From contig OY288189.1 in NCBI GenBank assembly GCA_958439205.1, positions 2,929,001-2,993,000 on the forward strand: a stretch of 64,000 bases of DNA. Direction: 5' to 3'. The position numbers were made by a program, and so were the translations under genes. The notes below the pieces were generated by a model. That model was not told the DNA's origin and did not search any database. It worked only from the letters and a program-made list of their open reading frames with translations. Positions 43,995 to 54,163 of this stretch are shown here, one piece after another. The DNA comes from an uncultured Allorhizobium sp. GTDB lineage: Bacteria > Pseudomonadota > Alphaproteobacteria > Rhizobiales > Rhizobiaceae. Positions within the stretch are counted from its first letter, which is position 1; every line of letters starts with the position of its first letter.

Positions 43995-45800
43995 TCACGG
44001 CGCCTTAGCGGCGTCCATGACGCGGAACTGCACGCGTCTGTTGCCTTGCCAGTGATCGGCGCTCAGCGTGCCTGCGACATGCACCTGGTTGCCACGGTTG
44101 TTCATCAGGAAGTGGCCGAGATCGGTTTCGGCTGCCCGGAAGGCGATCCCCTCAAGCCGCTTTCCATCCATGCCTTCCAGGGTGATCTTGATGTGAGTGG
44201 TGCCCACTGGGCGAGCGTCCTTGAGACGGTGCAGCGGCACGGCGAAGATGGGTTGCGGATGGCCCGAGCCATAGGGGCCGGCGGCCTCCAGCTGGTCGAC
44301 GAGCGCAAGCGTCGCGCCCGAGGCACCGATGGCGCCGTCGATCTTCAGCGTCTGGTTGGCGGCAAGCGCCGATACCTGAGAAGTGGCCTGTTCGTCGAAG
44401 AAACTGCGCAGCCGCCCGAGATTCGACCGCTCGACCGTCAGGCCCGCCGCCATGGCATGCCCGCCACCTTTGACCAGCAAGCCCTCGTCAACCGCGGCCC
44501 GGACCATGCGGCCCATGTCGAATCCGTTGATCGAGCGGCCGGAACCGGTACCCTTGCCCAGGGGATCGAAGGCAATGGCGAAGGCTGGGCGTTTGAACTT
44601 CTCCTTCAGCCGTGCCGCAAGCAGGCCGACGATGCCGGGGTGCCAGTTCTCCTTGGCGGTGACAATCACGGCTGCCCGCTCGCCCGTGCCGTATTCGGCC
44701 ATCGCCTCGGCTTCTGCCTCGGCCAGCATGATGGCTTCCATCGCCTGGCGCTCACGGTTCAACTCGTCGAGCTTTGCGGCGATCTCGTCGGCTTCTGCCG
44801 CGTCATCCAGCGTCAGCAGCCGGCTGCCGAGCGCGGCATCGCCGATGCGACCACCGGCATTGATTCTGGGCCCGAGCAGAAAGCCGAAATGGTAGGGCGT
44901 CACAGGCCCGCCGATCCCAGCCACCCTCAGCAGAGCCGCCATACCGGCATTGTTCTGATGACGGGCGGCGATCAGGCCCTTGGTCACATAGGCGCGGTTC
45001 AGACCTTTCAGCGGCACCACATCGCAGACTGTGGCGAGTGCCACGAGATCAAGCCAGGCGAGCAGGTCGAGCGAGCGCGCATGGGGATGGCCGGCCTCCC
45101 GCAGAACCCGGAGTGTGGCCACCAGCACCATGAAGACGACACCGGCAGCACAGAGGTGGCCCTGCCCCGAGAGGTCGTCCTCGCGATTCGGGTTCACCAG
45201 CGCATGACAGACCGGCATTTCGTGGCCCATCTGGTGGTGGTCGATGACGACGACATCCACGCCGCGCCGCTCGGCAGCCCCCAGCGCTTCGATGCTGGTC
45301 GATCCGCAGTCGACGGTAATCAGAAGGTTCGCGCCGCGCTCGATGAGCTGGTCTATGGCTGCAGCATTCGGGCCATAGCCTTCGAAAATGCGGTCCGGAA
45401 TGTAGATCTCGGCCTCGATGCCGAAATGGTGGAGGAAGCGGGCCATGAGGGCCGAGGACGCGGCCCCGTCGACGTCATAGTCGCCAAAGATCGCGACTCG
45501 TTCCTTCCGGTCGATCGCCTCCACGATGCGCCGAGCTGCTGCGTCGCAATCGGTCAGCTTAGACGGGTCCGGCATGAGATTGCGAATGGTCGGATCGAGA
45601 AAGGCGGGCGCCTCGTCGACACCGACGCCCCTGCCCGCCAGCACGCGGGCGACGAGTTCGGGAATGCCATGCAGCTGGCTGATCGCAAGCGCACGGTTCT
45701 GGCCGGCCTGGTCGCTGCGGGACATCCAGCGCTGGCCGCTGGCGGAGTGTTCAACGCCGAGAAAGGCGCGGATGACGGGATCTACCGGTTCAGTCGACAT
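43995..45800 (-). CDS. recJ: Single-stranded-DNA-specific exonuclease RecJ
   Basis: A 601-residue 5'-3' exonuclease for single-stranded DNA, used in RecF-pathway recombination and mismatch repair. DHH-family motifs are IFGDYDVDGAASSALM, ITVDCGS, VVIDHHQMG and, in the DHHA1 part, KGGGHAMAAGLTVE. The C-terminal OB-type domain covers about 470-600. The length is normal. The gene is read from the minus strand towards the tRNA-Glu cluster. Confidence 0.95.
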   Translation of the reverse strand: MSTEPVDPVIRAFLGVEHSASGQRWMSRSDQAGQNRALAISQLHGIPELVARVLAGRGVGVDEAPAFLDPTIRNLMPDPSKLTDCDAAARRIVEAIDRKERVAIFGDYDVDGAASSALMARFLHHFGIEAEIYIPDRIFEGYGPNAAAIDQLIERGANLLITVDCGSTSIEALGAAERRGVDVVVIDHHQMGHEMPVCHALVNPNREDDLSGQGHLCAAGVVFMVLVATLRVLREAGHPHARSLDLLAWLDLVALATVCDVVPLKGLNRAYVTKGLIAARHQNNAGMAALLRVAGIGGPVTPYHFGFLLGPRINAGGRIGDAALGSRLLTLDDAAEADEIAAKLDELNRERQAMEAIMLAEAEAEAMAEYGTGERAAVIVTAKENWHPGIVGLLAARLKEKFKRPAFAIAFDPLGKGTGSGRSINGFDMGRMVRAAVDEGLLVKGGGHAMAAGLTVERSNLGRLRSFFDEQATSQVSALAANQTLKIDGAIGASGATLALVDQLEAAGPYGSGHPQPIFAVPLHRLKDARPVGTTHIKITLEGMDGKRLEGIAFRAAETDLGHFLMNNRGNQVHVAGTLSADHWQGNRRVQFRVMDAAKAP

Positions 45801-45942
45801 TACTGCTCTTTGCGGGTGCGCAGGCGCTTACGAGCCTGCACGACAGGGCCATGGGCGGTGGCACCGCCCTCACCCGTTCTATACCGATCGCAGAAAATCA
45901 CCAGAGGCCGAAGCCCGAGAGCCACAGGCGGCACCCGTCACG

Positions 45943-46146
45943 TCAGGACATCAACCAGGCGACCAGCGCAAAGGCCACAGCCATGAATGCGGCGAGCACA
46001 AACAGCAGAGCCCAATCGGCGCGCGTTTCGACGGACGCCGCGGAAATTAAGCGCTCGCCTTCGCGAGACCGTGACGATTGATCGTCGCTGTCCAGAACGC
46101 CGTCGGATAGTTCAATCCACGGCGCTCTGCCTTTTACCAATCCCAT
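45943..46146 (-). CDS. Small single-pass membrane protein, unknown
   Basis: A 67-residue protein with an acidic/basic N-terminal half (LVKGRAPWIELSDGVLDSDDQSSR) and one C-terminal membrane segment (WALLFVLAAFMAVAFALVAW). GGGGAGGAG lies 8 bases before the ATG at 46146, which supports it as a gene; a longer frame starts upstream without such a site. No family recognised. The 142 bases downstream towards recJ hold only a GC-rich palindrome near 45853-45869. Confidence 0.6.
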   Translation of the reverse strand: MGLVKGRAPWIELSDGVLDSDDQSSRSREGERLISAASVETRADWALLFVLAAFMAVAFALVAWLMS

Positions 46147-46314
46147 CGACGAACTCCTCCCCAGGACCCGATAGAGGCTGGAGACTACGCTCGCATTAGA
46201 CTTTTGGCGAGTGCCCAAGCGGGCAACCGCCAGAAATCATCTGATTAATGACGATTTTGGCATGGTCTGCCGGTTTAACGGCAGGCTGGAGTGCTCCGCC
46301 GAGTGTCGTGCGGT

Positions 46315-47634
46315 TCAGGTTTTGGGGCGTTCGATCCGAATCACCTGCGGCTCGCCGATCAGGTAACCTTCGCCCTTGATGGCACCGACGGCCTTGCGGA
46401 CAGCGCTTTCCATCGTCGCGTGGGTGACGAGGATGATCGTCTGGGGGCGATCCGGCGTCACCGGCTGCTTGGAATGCTGGACGATCGATTCGAGCGAAAT
46501 GGCGTTCTCGGCCATCTTCGTTGCAATGCTGGCGAAGACGCCGGTGCGGTCCTGCACGGTCAGGCGGATGAAGTAGCCACCTTCATGGCTCTGCATCTCG
46601 GCCTGACGATACGGCTCAAGCAGATGGGCCGGACGGCCGAGGACGGGTACTTCCTGCGCACCCGGACGGCTTTTCGCAATATCGGTGATGTCACCGAGCA
46701 CGGCAGATGCCGTGGCATTGCCGCCGGCACCCGGGCCAACCATCAGCAATTCGCCGAGGATGTCGGATTCGAGCGCCACCGCGTTGGTCACGCCATCGAC
46801 CTGGGCGATGACGCTGTCGAGCGGCACCATGGTCGGATGGACGCGCTGCTCGATGCCGCTTTCGGTCTTCTGGGCGACGCCGAGGAGCTTAATGCGGTAA
46901 CCGAGATCGGCCGCCGCATGGATGTCCTCGATCGAGATATTGGTGATGCCTTCGAGATAGATCTTGTCCGCCGAGATCTCGCAGCCGAAGGCCAGCGTCG
47001 TCAGGATCGACAGCTTGTGGGCAGTATCATTGCCTTCGATGTCGAAGCTCGGATCGGCTTCGGCGTAGCCGAGGCGCTGGGCTTCCTTGAGGCAATCTGC
47101 GAAGGACAGGCCCTCACGCTCCATCCGGGTCAGGATGTAATTGCAGGTGCCATTCATGATCCCGTAGATGCGGGAGAAATTGTTGCCGGTGAGCGACTCG
47201 CGCAGCGTCTTGATGACGGGAATGCCGCCAGCGACCGCCGCTTCGTAGTTCAGCAGCCGACCTTTTTCCTCAGCGAGTTTGGCCAGTTCAACGCCATGGC
47301 GCGACAGAAGCGCCTTGTTGGCCGTGACCACATGCAGACCGCGTCCAAGCGCTGCACGGACCGAATCTTCGGCTGCCCCTTCAGAGCCACCGACGAGTTC
47401 GACGAAGACATCGATATCGGCCTGGTTCGCCATCTCCACCGGATCCGCATACCAGGTGATGCCGTCCATCAGGATGCCGCGATCCTTCGAAGCGTCACGC
47501 GCCGAAACGGCGGCAACCGAGATCGGGCGACCGCAGGCGACGGTGAGCGCATTGGCGCGGGTCTGGAGGATACGGACAAGCGAGGCACCGACGGTACCCA
47601 GACCCGCCACGCCGATTTTAAGGGCATTTGCCAT
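46315..47634 (-). CDS. hom: Homoserine dehydrogenase
   Basis: A 439-residue enzyme that reduces aspartate semialdehyde to homoserine, the branch to threonine and methionine. Motifs are GVAGLGTVGASLVRIL for NAD(P), ANKALLSRHG, GGIPVIKTLRESLTGN and DPSFDIEGNDTAHKLSIL. A C-terminal ACT domain (GGYFIRLTVQDRTGVFASIATKMAEN) allows feedback by threonine. The next upstream gene on the strand is the aminotransferase, 71 bases away. The two may form an operon for aspartate-family amino acids. Confidence 0.96.
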   Translation of the reverse strand: MANALKIGVAGLGTVGASLVRILQTRANALTVACGRPISVAAVSARDASKDRGILMDGITWYADPVEMANQADIDVFVELVGGSEGAAEDSVRAALGRGLHVVTANKALLSRHGVELAKLAEEKGRLLNYEAAVAGGIPVIKTLRESLTGNNFSRIYGIMNGTCNYILTRMEREGLSFADCLKEAQRLGYAEADPSFDIEGNDTAHKLSILTTLAFGCEISADKIYLEGITNISIEDIHAAADLGYRIKLLGVAQKTESGIEQRVHPTMVPLDSVIAQVDGVTNAVALESDILGELLMVGPGAGGNATASAVLGDITDIAKSRPGAQEVPVLGRPAHLLEPYRQAEMQSHEGGYFIRLTVQDRTGVFASIATKMAENAISLESIVQHSKQPVTPDRPQTIILVTHATMESAVRKAVGAIKGEGYLIGEPQVIRIERPKT

Positions 47635-47705
47635 GAGGCATTCCTGACGTCATCGAAAAGGAAATGAGGCGGTCCTGAAGGGACCGCCTGGGGCGCAACG
47701 TGGGC

Positions 47706-48923
47706 TCAACGGTGGGCGTTGAGCGAAATCACGTTGTGCATGGTCTCGTCGGCCGTCGACAGGAACTTCTTGATGTTGCGGGCGGCCTGGCGGATGCGGT
47801 GTTCGTTTTCGACGAGGGCGAGACGGACATATTCGTCGCCCATTTCACCGAAGCCGATGCCGGGGGCAACAGCCACATCAGCCTTCTCGACGAGGAGCTT
47901 GGAGAATTCGAGCGAACCGAGATGGCGGAACTTCTCCGGGATCTTCGCCCAGGCGAACATGGTGGCGGCCGGCGGCGGCACTTCAAAGCCGGCCTTGCCG
48001 AAGCTCTCGACCATCACGTCGCGGCGGCGGTGGTAGATGCTGCGCACTTCGGCAATGTCGGAGCCATCGCCGTTCAGCGCATGGGTCGCAGCCACCTGGA
48101 TCGGCGTGAAGGCGCCGTAGTCCAGGTAGGACTTCACGCGGGTCAGCGCCGAGATCAGGCGTTCGTTGCCGACGGCAAAGCCCATGCGCCAGCCGGGCAT
48201 GGAGAAGGTCTTCGACATCGAGGTGAATTCGACGGTGCAGTCGATCGCGCCCGGCACTTCGAGAACCGACGGCGGCGGATTGCCGTCAAAATAGATCTCA
48301 GAGTAGGCAAGGTCAGAGAGCACGATGATGTCGTGCTTCTTCGCGAAAGCGATGACGTCCTTGTAGAAGTCGAGGCTCGCCACGCGCGCCGTCGGGTTGG
48401 ACGGATAGTTGATGATCAGCGCCAGCGGCTTCGGGATCGAGTGCTTCACAGCGCGCTCAAGCGGCGGGAAGAAGGTCTCGTCCGGCTCGATCGAGATCGA
48501 GCGGATCACGCCGCCGGTCATCAGGAAGCCGAAGGCATGGATCGGATAGGTCGGGTTCGGGCAGAGGATAACGTCACCGGGTGCGGTGATCGCCTGCGCC
48601 ATGTTGGCGAAGCCTTCCTTCGAGCCGAGGGTGGCGACGACCTGCGTGTCGGGATTGAGCTTCACGTTGAAGCGACGGGCGTAATAGGCCGCCTGGGCGC
48701 GGCGCAGGCCCGGAATGCCCTTGGAGGAAGAATAGCGGTGGGTGCGCGGGTCCTGAACCACTTCGCAGAGCTTGTCGACAATCGCCTGCGGGGTCGGAAG
48801 ATCGGGATTGCCCATGCCGAGGTCGATGATGTCGGCCCCACCGGCTCGCGCGCTCGCCTTCAAACGGTTGACCTGTTCGAAAACGTAGGGCGGCAAACGC
48901 CGGACTTTGTGAAACTCTTCCAT
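47706..48923 (-). CDS. PLP-dependent aminotransferase (AlaC / LL-DAP aminotransferase type)
   Basis: A 405-residue fold-type I aminotransferase. The cofactor lysine is in FTSMSKTFSMPGWRMGF, and INYPSNPTARVA and LSDLAYSEIYFDG are the pocket motifs. Homologues in rhizobia are named alanine aminotransferase AlaC or LL-diaminopimelate aminotransferase, and the sequence alone does not decide. The ATG at 48923 has AGGGG 6 bases upstream; a TTG two codons earlier is excluded for that reason. Its neighbour hom fits an aspartate-family role. Confidence 0.88.
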   Translation of the reverse strand: MEEFHKVRRLPPYVFEQVNRLKASARAGGADIIDLGMGNPDLPTPQAIVDKLCEVVQDPRTHRYSSSKGIPGLRRAQAAYYARRFNVKLNPDTQVVATLGSKEGFANMAQAITAPGDVILCPNPTYPIHAFGFLMTGGVIRSISIEPDETFFPPLERAVKHSIPKPLALIINYPSNPTARVASLDFYKDVIAFAKKHDIIVLSDLAYSEIYFDGNPPPSVLEVPGAIDCTVEFTSMSKTFSMPGWRMGFAVGNERLISALTRVKSYLDYGAFTPIQVAATHALNGDGSDIAEVRSIYHRRRDVMVESFGKAGFEVPPPAATMFAWAKIPEKFRHLGSLEFSKLLVEKADVAVAPGIGFGEMGDEYVRLALVENEHRIRQAARNIKKFLSTADETMHNVISLNAHR

Positions 48924-49153
48924 CTTCAACCCCTGAAACCGCGCGGATCATAAACCGCGGCAGGCGCGCTCGTTTTCCCAGTGACCACACGCTCCGCAAC
49001 GAACCGCAAAACCGGATGCGCGTGATGATATCTCAATCAGAGCGCTCGCAGGAAAATTTGTCGCAAATCCGACGCAAGGCCTGAATCGCCGACGAAATTT
49101 TATGTCAAAAACGCCTCGGTTGCTTTGCGAAAAAAACGCCGCCAGCGCAAGCC

Positions 49154-49564
49154 TTAATTGGCGATCTGCGCCTGGGTTTCAGCGCCGTGCTGCGCCGCGA
49201 GCTTGCGCAACTCCGCAAGCTTGGCCTGATACTCGGCTTCCGAGATCGCGCCCGACTTGCGGGCAGCGCCAAGCGAGGTCAGCTGAGCCTGGAGTGCGGT
49301 CGCTTCCTCGTTGCTCATCTGCACGCTTGCGGCGTTCAGCGAGCCGGCAAAATTCGGATAGCCGTCGGCATAAGCAGGACGCACGGCCGGCGCTTCCGGA
49401 TTGTCGGGATCCTCGACATTTACCTGGAGTGCTGCGGGGGCCGCGGCAACCGTCGGGGTGGCAGGCGGCGCCGACTGGCAGCCGGCGCCCGCCATCGTCG
49501 CCAAAAATGCGGCGATCAACGCCCGGCCCGAGAAACCCGAAAAATTGAACTTGCTGTGCACCAT
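49154..49564 (-). CDS. Lipoprotein with a SHOCT-like C-terminal helix
   Basis: A 136-residue predicted lipoprotein. The signal peptide FSGRALIAAFLATMAGAGC ends in a GAGC lipobox, then comes an Ala/Pro-rich linker. The C-terminal 30 residues (RKSGAISEAEYQAKLAELRKLAAQHG) look like a SHOCT short oligomerisation motif. Function unknown. The start at 49564 is the one that gives the signal peptide. It is divergent from phaC, 160 bases away. Confidence 0.7.
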   Translation of the reverse strand: MVHSKFNFSGFSGRALIAAFLATMAGAGCQSAPPATPTVAAAPAALQVNVEDPDNPEAPAVRPAYADGYPNFAGSLNAASVQMSNEEATALQAQLTSLGAARKSGAISEAEYQAKLAELRKLAAQHGAETQAQIAN

Positions 49565-49724
49565 GGCCCCGACCGCCCGCGTTCGCGCGCAAAACTGACA
49601 TTTCTCAAGGGCGCAACCGTCGATCATCATCGAAAGACTATGCGCCAATCGCTGGAACTTGTAGTCGTTTTCATGCAGGATAGGCAAACACAAAAGACAC
49701 CAGAACAATCCTGGGGAGGATGGC

Positions 49725-51557
49725 ATGGACAGGACGCGGGAAGAGGCCGAGGCGGGTGCCGCGTTCGATCCGAAGCTGATCGAGCCCTATATCATCAAGG
49801 ATCCACAGGCCTTCGCCGTCAACGCCGCCAAGGCGCTTGAGAACCTCGGCAAGGCCGCATCCGTGTGGCTGAAACCCCGTGAAACCGGCGAAATCGTCGA
49901 CCCCGTTTCCGAGCCGGTGGCCGAACTCGTGAAGATCATGGGCAAGGTGGCGGAATACTGGATGTCCGATCCGAAACGGACGCTCGAAGCGCAGACCCAC
50001 CTGCTCAATGCGGTCTTCGTCGTCTGGAGCCGGTCGCTGGCGCGATTCGCAACGCCGGAACAGCCGCTCGGCGATCCATTCCCCAAGGACAAGCGCTTCT
50101 CCGATGAGGACTGGGAGCGCAATCCCTTCTTCGACTTCCTCCGCCAGACCTATCTCGTGTTGTCGCAATGGGCAGAGAAGATGGTCAATGATGCCGGTGG
50201 CCTCGACGAACACACGCGCCATAAGGCGAACTTCTATATGCGGCAAATCACGGCAGCACTTTCGCCCGCCAACTTCGTCGCCACCAACCCGCAGCTCTAT
50301 CGCGAGACCGTGCAGAGCAGCGGGGCGAACCTCGTCAAGGGCATGCAGATGCTGGCCGAGGACATTGCCGCCGGCGGTGGGGACCTGCGCATCCGCCAGA
50401 CCGATACCAGCAAGTTCGCCGTCGGCGAGAACATGGCGATTACGCCGGGCAAGGTGATCGCCCAGAGCGACATATGCGAGGTCATCCAGTACGAGCCGAC
50501 GACAGAGACGGTGCTGAAGCGCCCTCTCCTCATCTGCCCACCCTGGATCAACAAGTTCTACATTCTCGATCTCAATCCGCAGAAAAGCTTCATCAAGTGG
50601 TGCGTTGATCAGGGTCACACGGTCTTTGTCATCTCCTGGGTTAATCCGGACGAGCGGCACGCGGACAAGGACTGGGAAGCCTATATCCGCGAGGGCGTCG
50701 ATTTCGCGCTCGACACGGTGGAGAAGGCGACCGGCGAAAAACAAGTGAACGCGATCGGCTATTGTGTCGGCGGAACTCTGCTTGCGGCGGCTCTTGCCCT
50801 GCATGCGCAGGAGAAGAACAAGCGCATCGCCAGCGCCACACTGTTCACCACGCAGGTGGATTTCACCTTTGCCGGCGACCTCAAGGTCTTCGTTGATGAG
50901 GAGCAGTTGTCGGACCTCGAAGAGCGGATGAAGTCGACGGGCTATCTCGACGGCTCGAAGATGGCAGCGGCCTTCAACATGCTGCGCTCTTCCGAGTTGA
51001 TCTGGCCCTATTTCGTCAACAACTACCTGAAGGGCCAGGATCCGATGCCCTTCGACCTGCTCTACTGGAACTCCGATTCGACCCGCATGGCGGCGGCGAA
51101 CCACTCCTTCTATCTGCGCAATTGTTACCTCAACAACACGCTGAGCCAGGGCAAGATGCAGCTGGCCGGCAAGACGCTGTCGCTGAAGGACGTAAAGATC
51201 CCGATCTACAATCTCGCAACCAAGGAAGACCACATCGCACCGGCGAAGTCGGTCTTCGTCGGCAGCAGCCTGTTCGGTGGCCCCGTCGATTTCGTCGTCT
51301 CAGGCTCTGGCCATATCGCCGGCGTCGTCAATCCGCCCGACAAGCAGAAGTACCAGTTCTGGACCAATGGGAAGGTTGCCGGCACCTACGAGGACTGGAT
51401 GGCGAATGCCAAGGAGACGTCTGGCTCTTGGTGGCCGCATTGGCAGATCTGGGTGGAGAACCTCGCCGACGAGCGCATCCCGGCCCGCAAGCCTGGCGGA
51501 GACGCGCTCAATGCCATCGGCGATGCGCCGGGACGGTATGTTATGGCCCGGGTCTAA
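49725..51557 (+). CDS. phaC: Class I polyhydroxyalkanoate synthase PhaC
   Basis: A 610-residue polymerase that joins 3-hydroxyacyl-CoA units into PHA. The catalytic cysteine is Cys347 in the lipase-like box GYCVGG, with Asp in TKEDHIAP and His in SGSGHIAG completing the triad. Length and the N-terminal PhaC_N domain fit class I, which needs no PhaE or PhaR subunit. GGGGAGG lies 5 bases before the ATG. The phasin gene at 26507-26854 codes for its granule partner. No phaA/phaB is seen here. Confidence 0.96.
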   Translation: MDRTREEAEAGAAFDPKLIEPYIIKDPQAFAVNAAKALENLGKAASVWLKPRETGEIVDPVSEPVAELVKIMGKVAEYWMSDPKRTLEAQTHLLNAVFVVWSRSLARFATPEQPLGDPFPKDKRFSDEDWERNPFFDFLRQTYLVLSQWAEKMVNDAGGLDEHTRHKANFYMRQITAALSPANFVATNPQLYRETVQSSGANLVKGMQMLAEDIAAGGGDLRIRQTDTSKFAVGENMAITPGKVIAQSDICEVIQYEPTTETVLKRPLLICPPWINKFYILDLNPQKSFIKWCVDQGHTVFVISWVNPDERHADKDWEAYIREGVDFALDTVEKATGEKQVNAIGYCVGGTLLAAALALHAQEKNKRIASATLFTTQVDFTFAGDLKVFVDEEQLSDLEERMKSTGYLDGSKMAAAFNMLRSSELIWPYFVNNYLKGQDPMPFDLLYWNSDSTRMAAANHSFYLRNCYLNNTLSQGKMQLAGKTLSLKDVKIPIYNLATKEDHIAPAKSVFVGSSLFGGPVDFVVSGSGHIAGVVNPPDKQKYQFWTNGKVAGTYEDWMANAKETSGSWWPHWQIWVENLADERIPARKPGGDALNAIGDAPGRYVMARV

Positions 51558-51652
51558 AGGCATAGAGAGGTGAAGAGCCTTCCTGGCTCGAATGCCTCAC
51601 AATGTCGGCACCTTACCGGCGCATTCCGCCGGGTCGATCCTGAACTGCACGG

Positions 51653-51982
51653 TCATGGCGCGATCTCCAGGCTGGTGATCGCCCCGCTTTCAGTCACGAA
51701 GCGGTAGCGCAAGGTGATCGGACTGCCCGCAAAATTGCCGGAAACTTCGGCCGTGGCGACCACGGTGTCACCGTCGGCTTCGACGGTCAGCATGTCAGAG
51801 CAGTCATCGTAGACTGCGATGGTCTCCATCATCCAGGCGCGGATTTCTTGCGGCCCCCGATGTGTGCGGCTTTCGTCTCGGACGACGGCCTTGTCGGAAA
51901 AGCCAGAAAGCGCTTCAGCAAAATCGCGTGCGTTCCTGCCTTCGAAATAAGCCTTAACCGGCCCGGTGGTCGTGTTGGACAT
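51653..51982 (-). CDS. NTF2-like (SnoaL-type) protein
   Basis: A 109-residue protein of the NTF2-like fold (VKAYFEGRNARDFAEALSGFSDKAVVRDESRTHRGPQEIRAWM). The family includes small isomerases and hydrolases as well as non-enzymatic binding proteins, so no reaction can be given. It is divergent from an HxlR regulator gene 78 bases away, which is the likely controller. Confidence 0.8.
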   Translation of the reverse strand: MSNTTTGPVKAYFEGRNARDFAEALSGFSDKAVVRDESRTHRGPQEIRAWMMETIAVYDDCSDMLTVEADGDTVVATAEVSGNFAGSPITLRYRFVTESGAITSLEIAP

Positions 51983-52060
51983 GGGATTAGATCTTTCGTT
52001 TTGAGAGTGCGAAAGAGCGGCGCGCTTGCTCGAAGACGAAGATGGCGATACGCTTGCAGA

Positions 52061-52444
52061 ATGACAAGAACGGACGAAAAAGTAAGGTACTCACTCAAAA
52101 GTAAGGATGCCTTCCTGACGCCGGCCGACGGGGCCGAAGGCGTGGAAAATGTCCTGCGAATTCTAGAGGGGCGCTGGAAGCTGGTGATCCTGTTTCATCT
52201 GTTCGGCGGGGCCGTACTGCGCTTCTCGGAGCTCGAGCGCGCCATCCCGGGGATTTCACAGAAGATGTTGATCCAGCAGCTCCGCCAGATGGAGAGCGAC
52301 GGCATTATCAGGCGGATCGTCCATCATCAGGTGCCGCCCAAGGTGGAGTATTGCCTGACAGACTGGGGCCAGGCGCTCTGCCCTGCCCTTGACGCGCTGT
52401 TGACCTGGGCGATCAGCAAGCCCGATGCCGATCCGGTTGCTTAG
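52061..52444 (+). CDS. HxlR-family transcription regulator
   Basis: A 127-residue winged-helix regulator of the HxlR family (ILEGRWKLVILFHLFGGAVLRFSELERAIPGISQKMLIQQLRQMESDGIIRRIVHHQVPPKVEYCLTDWG in overlapping segments). Members often respond to aldehydes or thiol stress. It has one cysteine in YCLTDWG and another near the end. The ATG at 52061 starts the fold; the longer frame upstream reads through the divergent gene. It probably controls the NTF2-like gene next to it. Confidence 0.85.
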   Translation: MTRTDEKVRYSLKSKDAFLTPADGAEGVENVLRILEGRWKLVILFHLFGGAVLRFSELERAIPGISQKMLIQQLRQMESDGIIRRIVHHQVPPKVEYCLTDWGQALCPALDALLTWAISKPDADPVA

Positions 52445-52462
52445 ACCACTGCGAAAACAGCC

Positions 52463-53182
52463 ATGATCTTTTCCCCGCCCCTTATCCCTGCCCGGCTCTT
52501 GCGCCGCTACAAGCGCTTCCTTTTTGACGCGGTGCTCGACGATGGCACTGAAATCACCGGGTTCTGCCCCAATACGGGCTCCATGCGCGGCCTGACGGAA
52601 CCCGGATCGCGGATCTGGCTATCGCGCCATGACACCGCGACACGGAAATACGCCCATGCTCTGGAACTGGTCGAAGCGGACGGTACGGTCGTCGGGGTGA
52701 ACACAGCTTTGCCCAATCGGCTTGCGGAAGAGGCAATCCTCGCCGGGCTCGTGCCGCCGCTTGCGGGCTTCCGGACACTCAAGCGCGAGCAGCGTTATGG
52801 CCGCAATTCGCGGATCGACATCCTGCTGGAGGACGAAACCAAGGGCAGCGTGCATGTCGAGGTGAAGAACGTGCATTTCATCCGGAAAGCCGGCATTGCC
52901 GAGTTCCCGGATAGCGTCACCACGCGCGGCGCCAAGCATCTCGATGAGATGGGTGATCTGGTCGATGGGGCCAAGCGCGCGGCGATGCTCTTCATCATTC
53001 AGCGCGCCGACTGCGACAGCCTCAGGATCTGCGCCGATCTCGATCCCGGTTATGGCCGCGCTTTTGCGCGTGCGATCGCGCGCGGCGTGGAGGCATATGC
53101 CGTGCGCTGCCACCTCGATCAGGGCAAAATCGTGCCTGAAAGCCTCATCCGGATAGACGAACACGGGCTTGGTCGTTTATGA
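52463..53182 (+). CDS. sfsA: Sugar fermentation stimulation protein SfsA
   Basis: A 239-residue SfsA protein with an OB-fold and a nuclease-like core. Segments are [20 protein letters not shown]-type motif [26 protein letters not shown] and [31 protein letters not shown]. The Asp and Glu residues of the last two match a PD-(D/E)XK-type nuclease site. Its biological role is unclear. It is co-directional with map, 41 bases downstream. Confidence 0.9.
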   Translation: MIFSPPLIPARLLRRYKRFLFDAVLDDGTEITGFCPNTGSMRGLTEPGSRIWLSRHDTATRKYAHALELVEADGTVVGVNTALPNRLAEEAILAGLVPPLAGFRTLKREQRYGRNSRIDILLEDETKGSVHVEVKNVHFIRKAGIAEFPDSVTTRGAKHLDEMGDLVDGAKRAAMLFIIQRADCDSLRICADLDPGYGRAFARAIARGVEAYAVRCHLDQGKIVPESLIRIDEHGLGRL

Positions 53183-53223
53183 ACGGCCAAAGCTCTTAGA
53201 TTAGTACTTGCGAAAGCCACCCC

Positions 53224-54048
53224 ATGGTCACCTATATCGACGCGGCGACGGCACCGCTTAAGAACACCGGCGCGATCCGTCTCTATGGCGCAGACGATTT
53301 CGAAGGCATGCGCCGCGCCTGCCAGTTGACCGCGCGCTGCCTCGATGCGCTCGCGCCGATGGTCAAGCCTGGCGTCACGACCGCCGCGATCGACCGGTTC
53401 GTCTTCGAGTTCGGCGCCGATCACGGCGCCCTGCCTGCGACCTTGAACTATCGCGGCTACAAGTATTCGGTCTGCACCTCGATCAACCACGTCGTCTGTC
53501 ATGGGATGCCCGATGACAAGCCGCTGCGCGATGGCGACATCGTCAACATCGACGTGACCTATCTGCTGGATGGCTGGCATGGTGATTCCAGCCGCATGTA
53601 TCCGGTCGGCCAGGTCAAGCGGGCGGCCGAACGGCTGATGGAAGTCACCTATGAGTGCCTGATGCGCGGTATCGCTGCCGTGCGTCCCGGCGCACGCACG
53701 GGTGCAATCGGCGAAGCTATCCAGACTTATGCCGAGGCCGAGCGTTGTTCGGTCGTGCGTGACTTCTGCGGCCACGGCGTCGGACGGCTCTTCCACGACA
53801 GCCCGAACATCCTGCATTACGGCAAGTCGAACGAAGGTCCGGAACTGCGTGAAGGCATGATCTTCACCATCGAGCCGATGATCAATCTCGGCAAGCCGCA
53901 TGTGAAGGTACTCTCCGACGGCTGGACTGCGGTCACCCGCGACCGGTCGCTGACGGCGCAGTACGAGCACACGGTCGGCGTCACGGCCAATGGCTGCGAG
54001 ATCTTCACCCTGTCGCCGGCAGGGCTCGACCGACCCGGCCTCGGCTGA
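53224..54048 (+). CDS. map: Methionine aminopeptidase, type I
   Basis: A 274-residue metalloenzyme that removes the initiator methionine. Metal ligands are visible as Asp in NIDVT, Asp in HGDSSRMY, His in CGHGVGRLFH, Glu in TIEPM and Glu in QYEHTVGV. A further His is in VVCHGMPDD. No zinc-finger N-terminal extension is present, as is normal for bacteria. radC follows after 115 bases. Confidence 0.95.
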   Translation: MVTYIDAATAPLKNTGAIRLYGADDFEGMRRACQLTARCLDALAPMVKPGVTTAAIDRFVFEFGADHGALPATLNYRGYKYSVCTSINHVVCHGMPDDKPLRDGDIVNIDVTYLLDGWHGDSSRMYPVGQVKRAAERLMEVTYECLMRGIAAVRPGARTGAIGEAIQTYAEAERCSVVRDFCGHGVGRLFHDSPNILHYGKSNEGPELREGMIFTIEPMINLGKPHVKVLSDGWTAVTRDRSLTAQYEHTVGVTANGCEIFTLSPAGLDRPGLG

Positions 54049-54163
54049 GACAACAGCGTCGGCACAGCTTAACGCAACTTGAACTTGCGCACGGCGGCAG
54101 TCGTGTCACTATATCCGTGCGGCTGCTCAGCCGCTCGACCATGAGGGTCAGGATTGGGGTGGC

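Noticed and set aside
43953..45986. A 677-codon open frame opposite recJ
   Set aside because: It covers recJ on the other strand and begins within the third tRNA-Glu. recJ has all catalytic motifs, so this is a shadow.
46267..46284. A hairpin (CTGCCG/CGGCAG) after hom as a terminator
   Set aside because: The stem is only 6 bases and no T run follows, so it is too weak to call.
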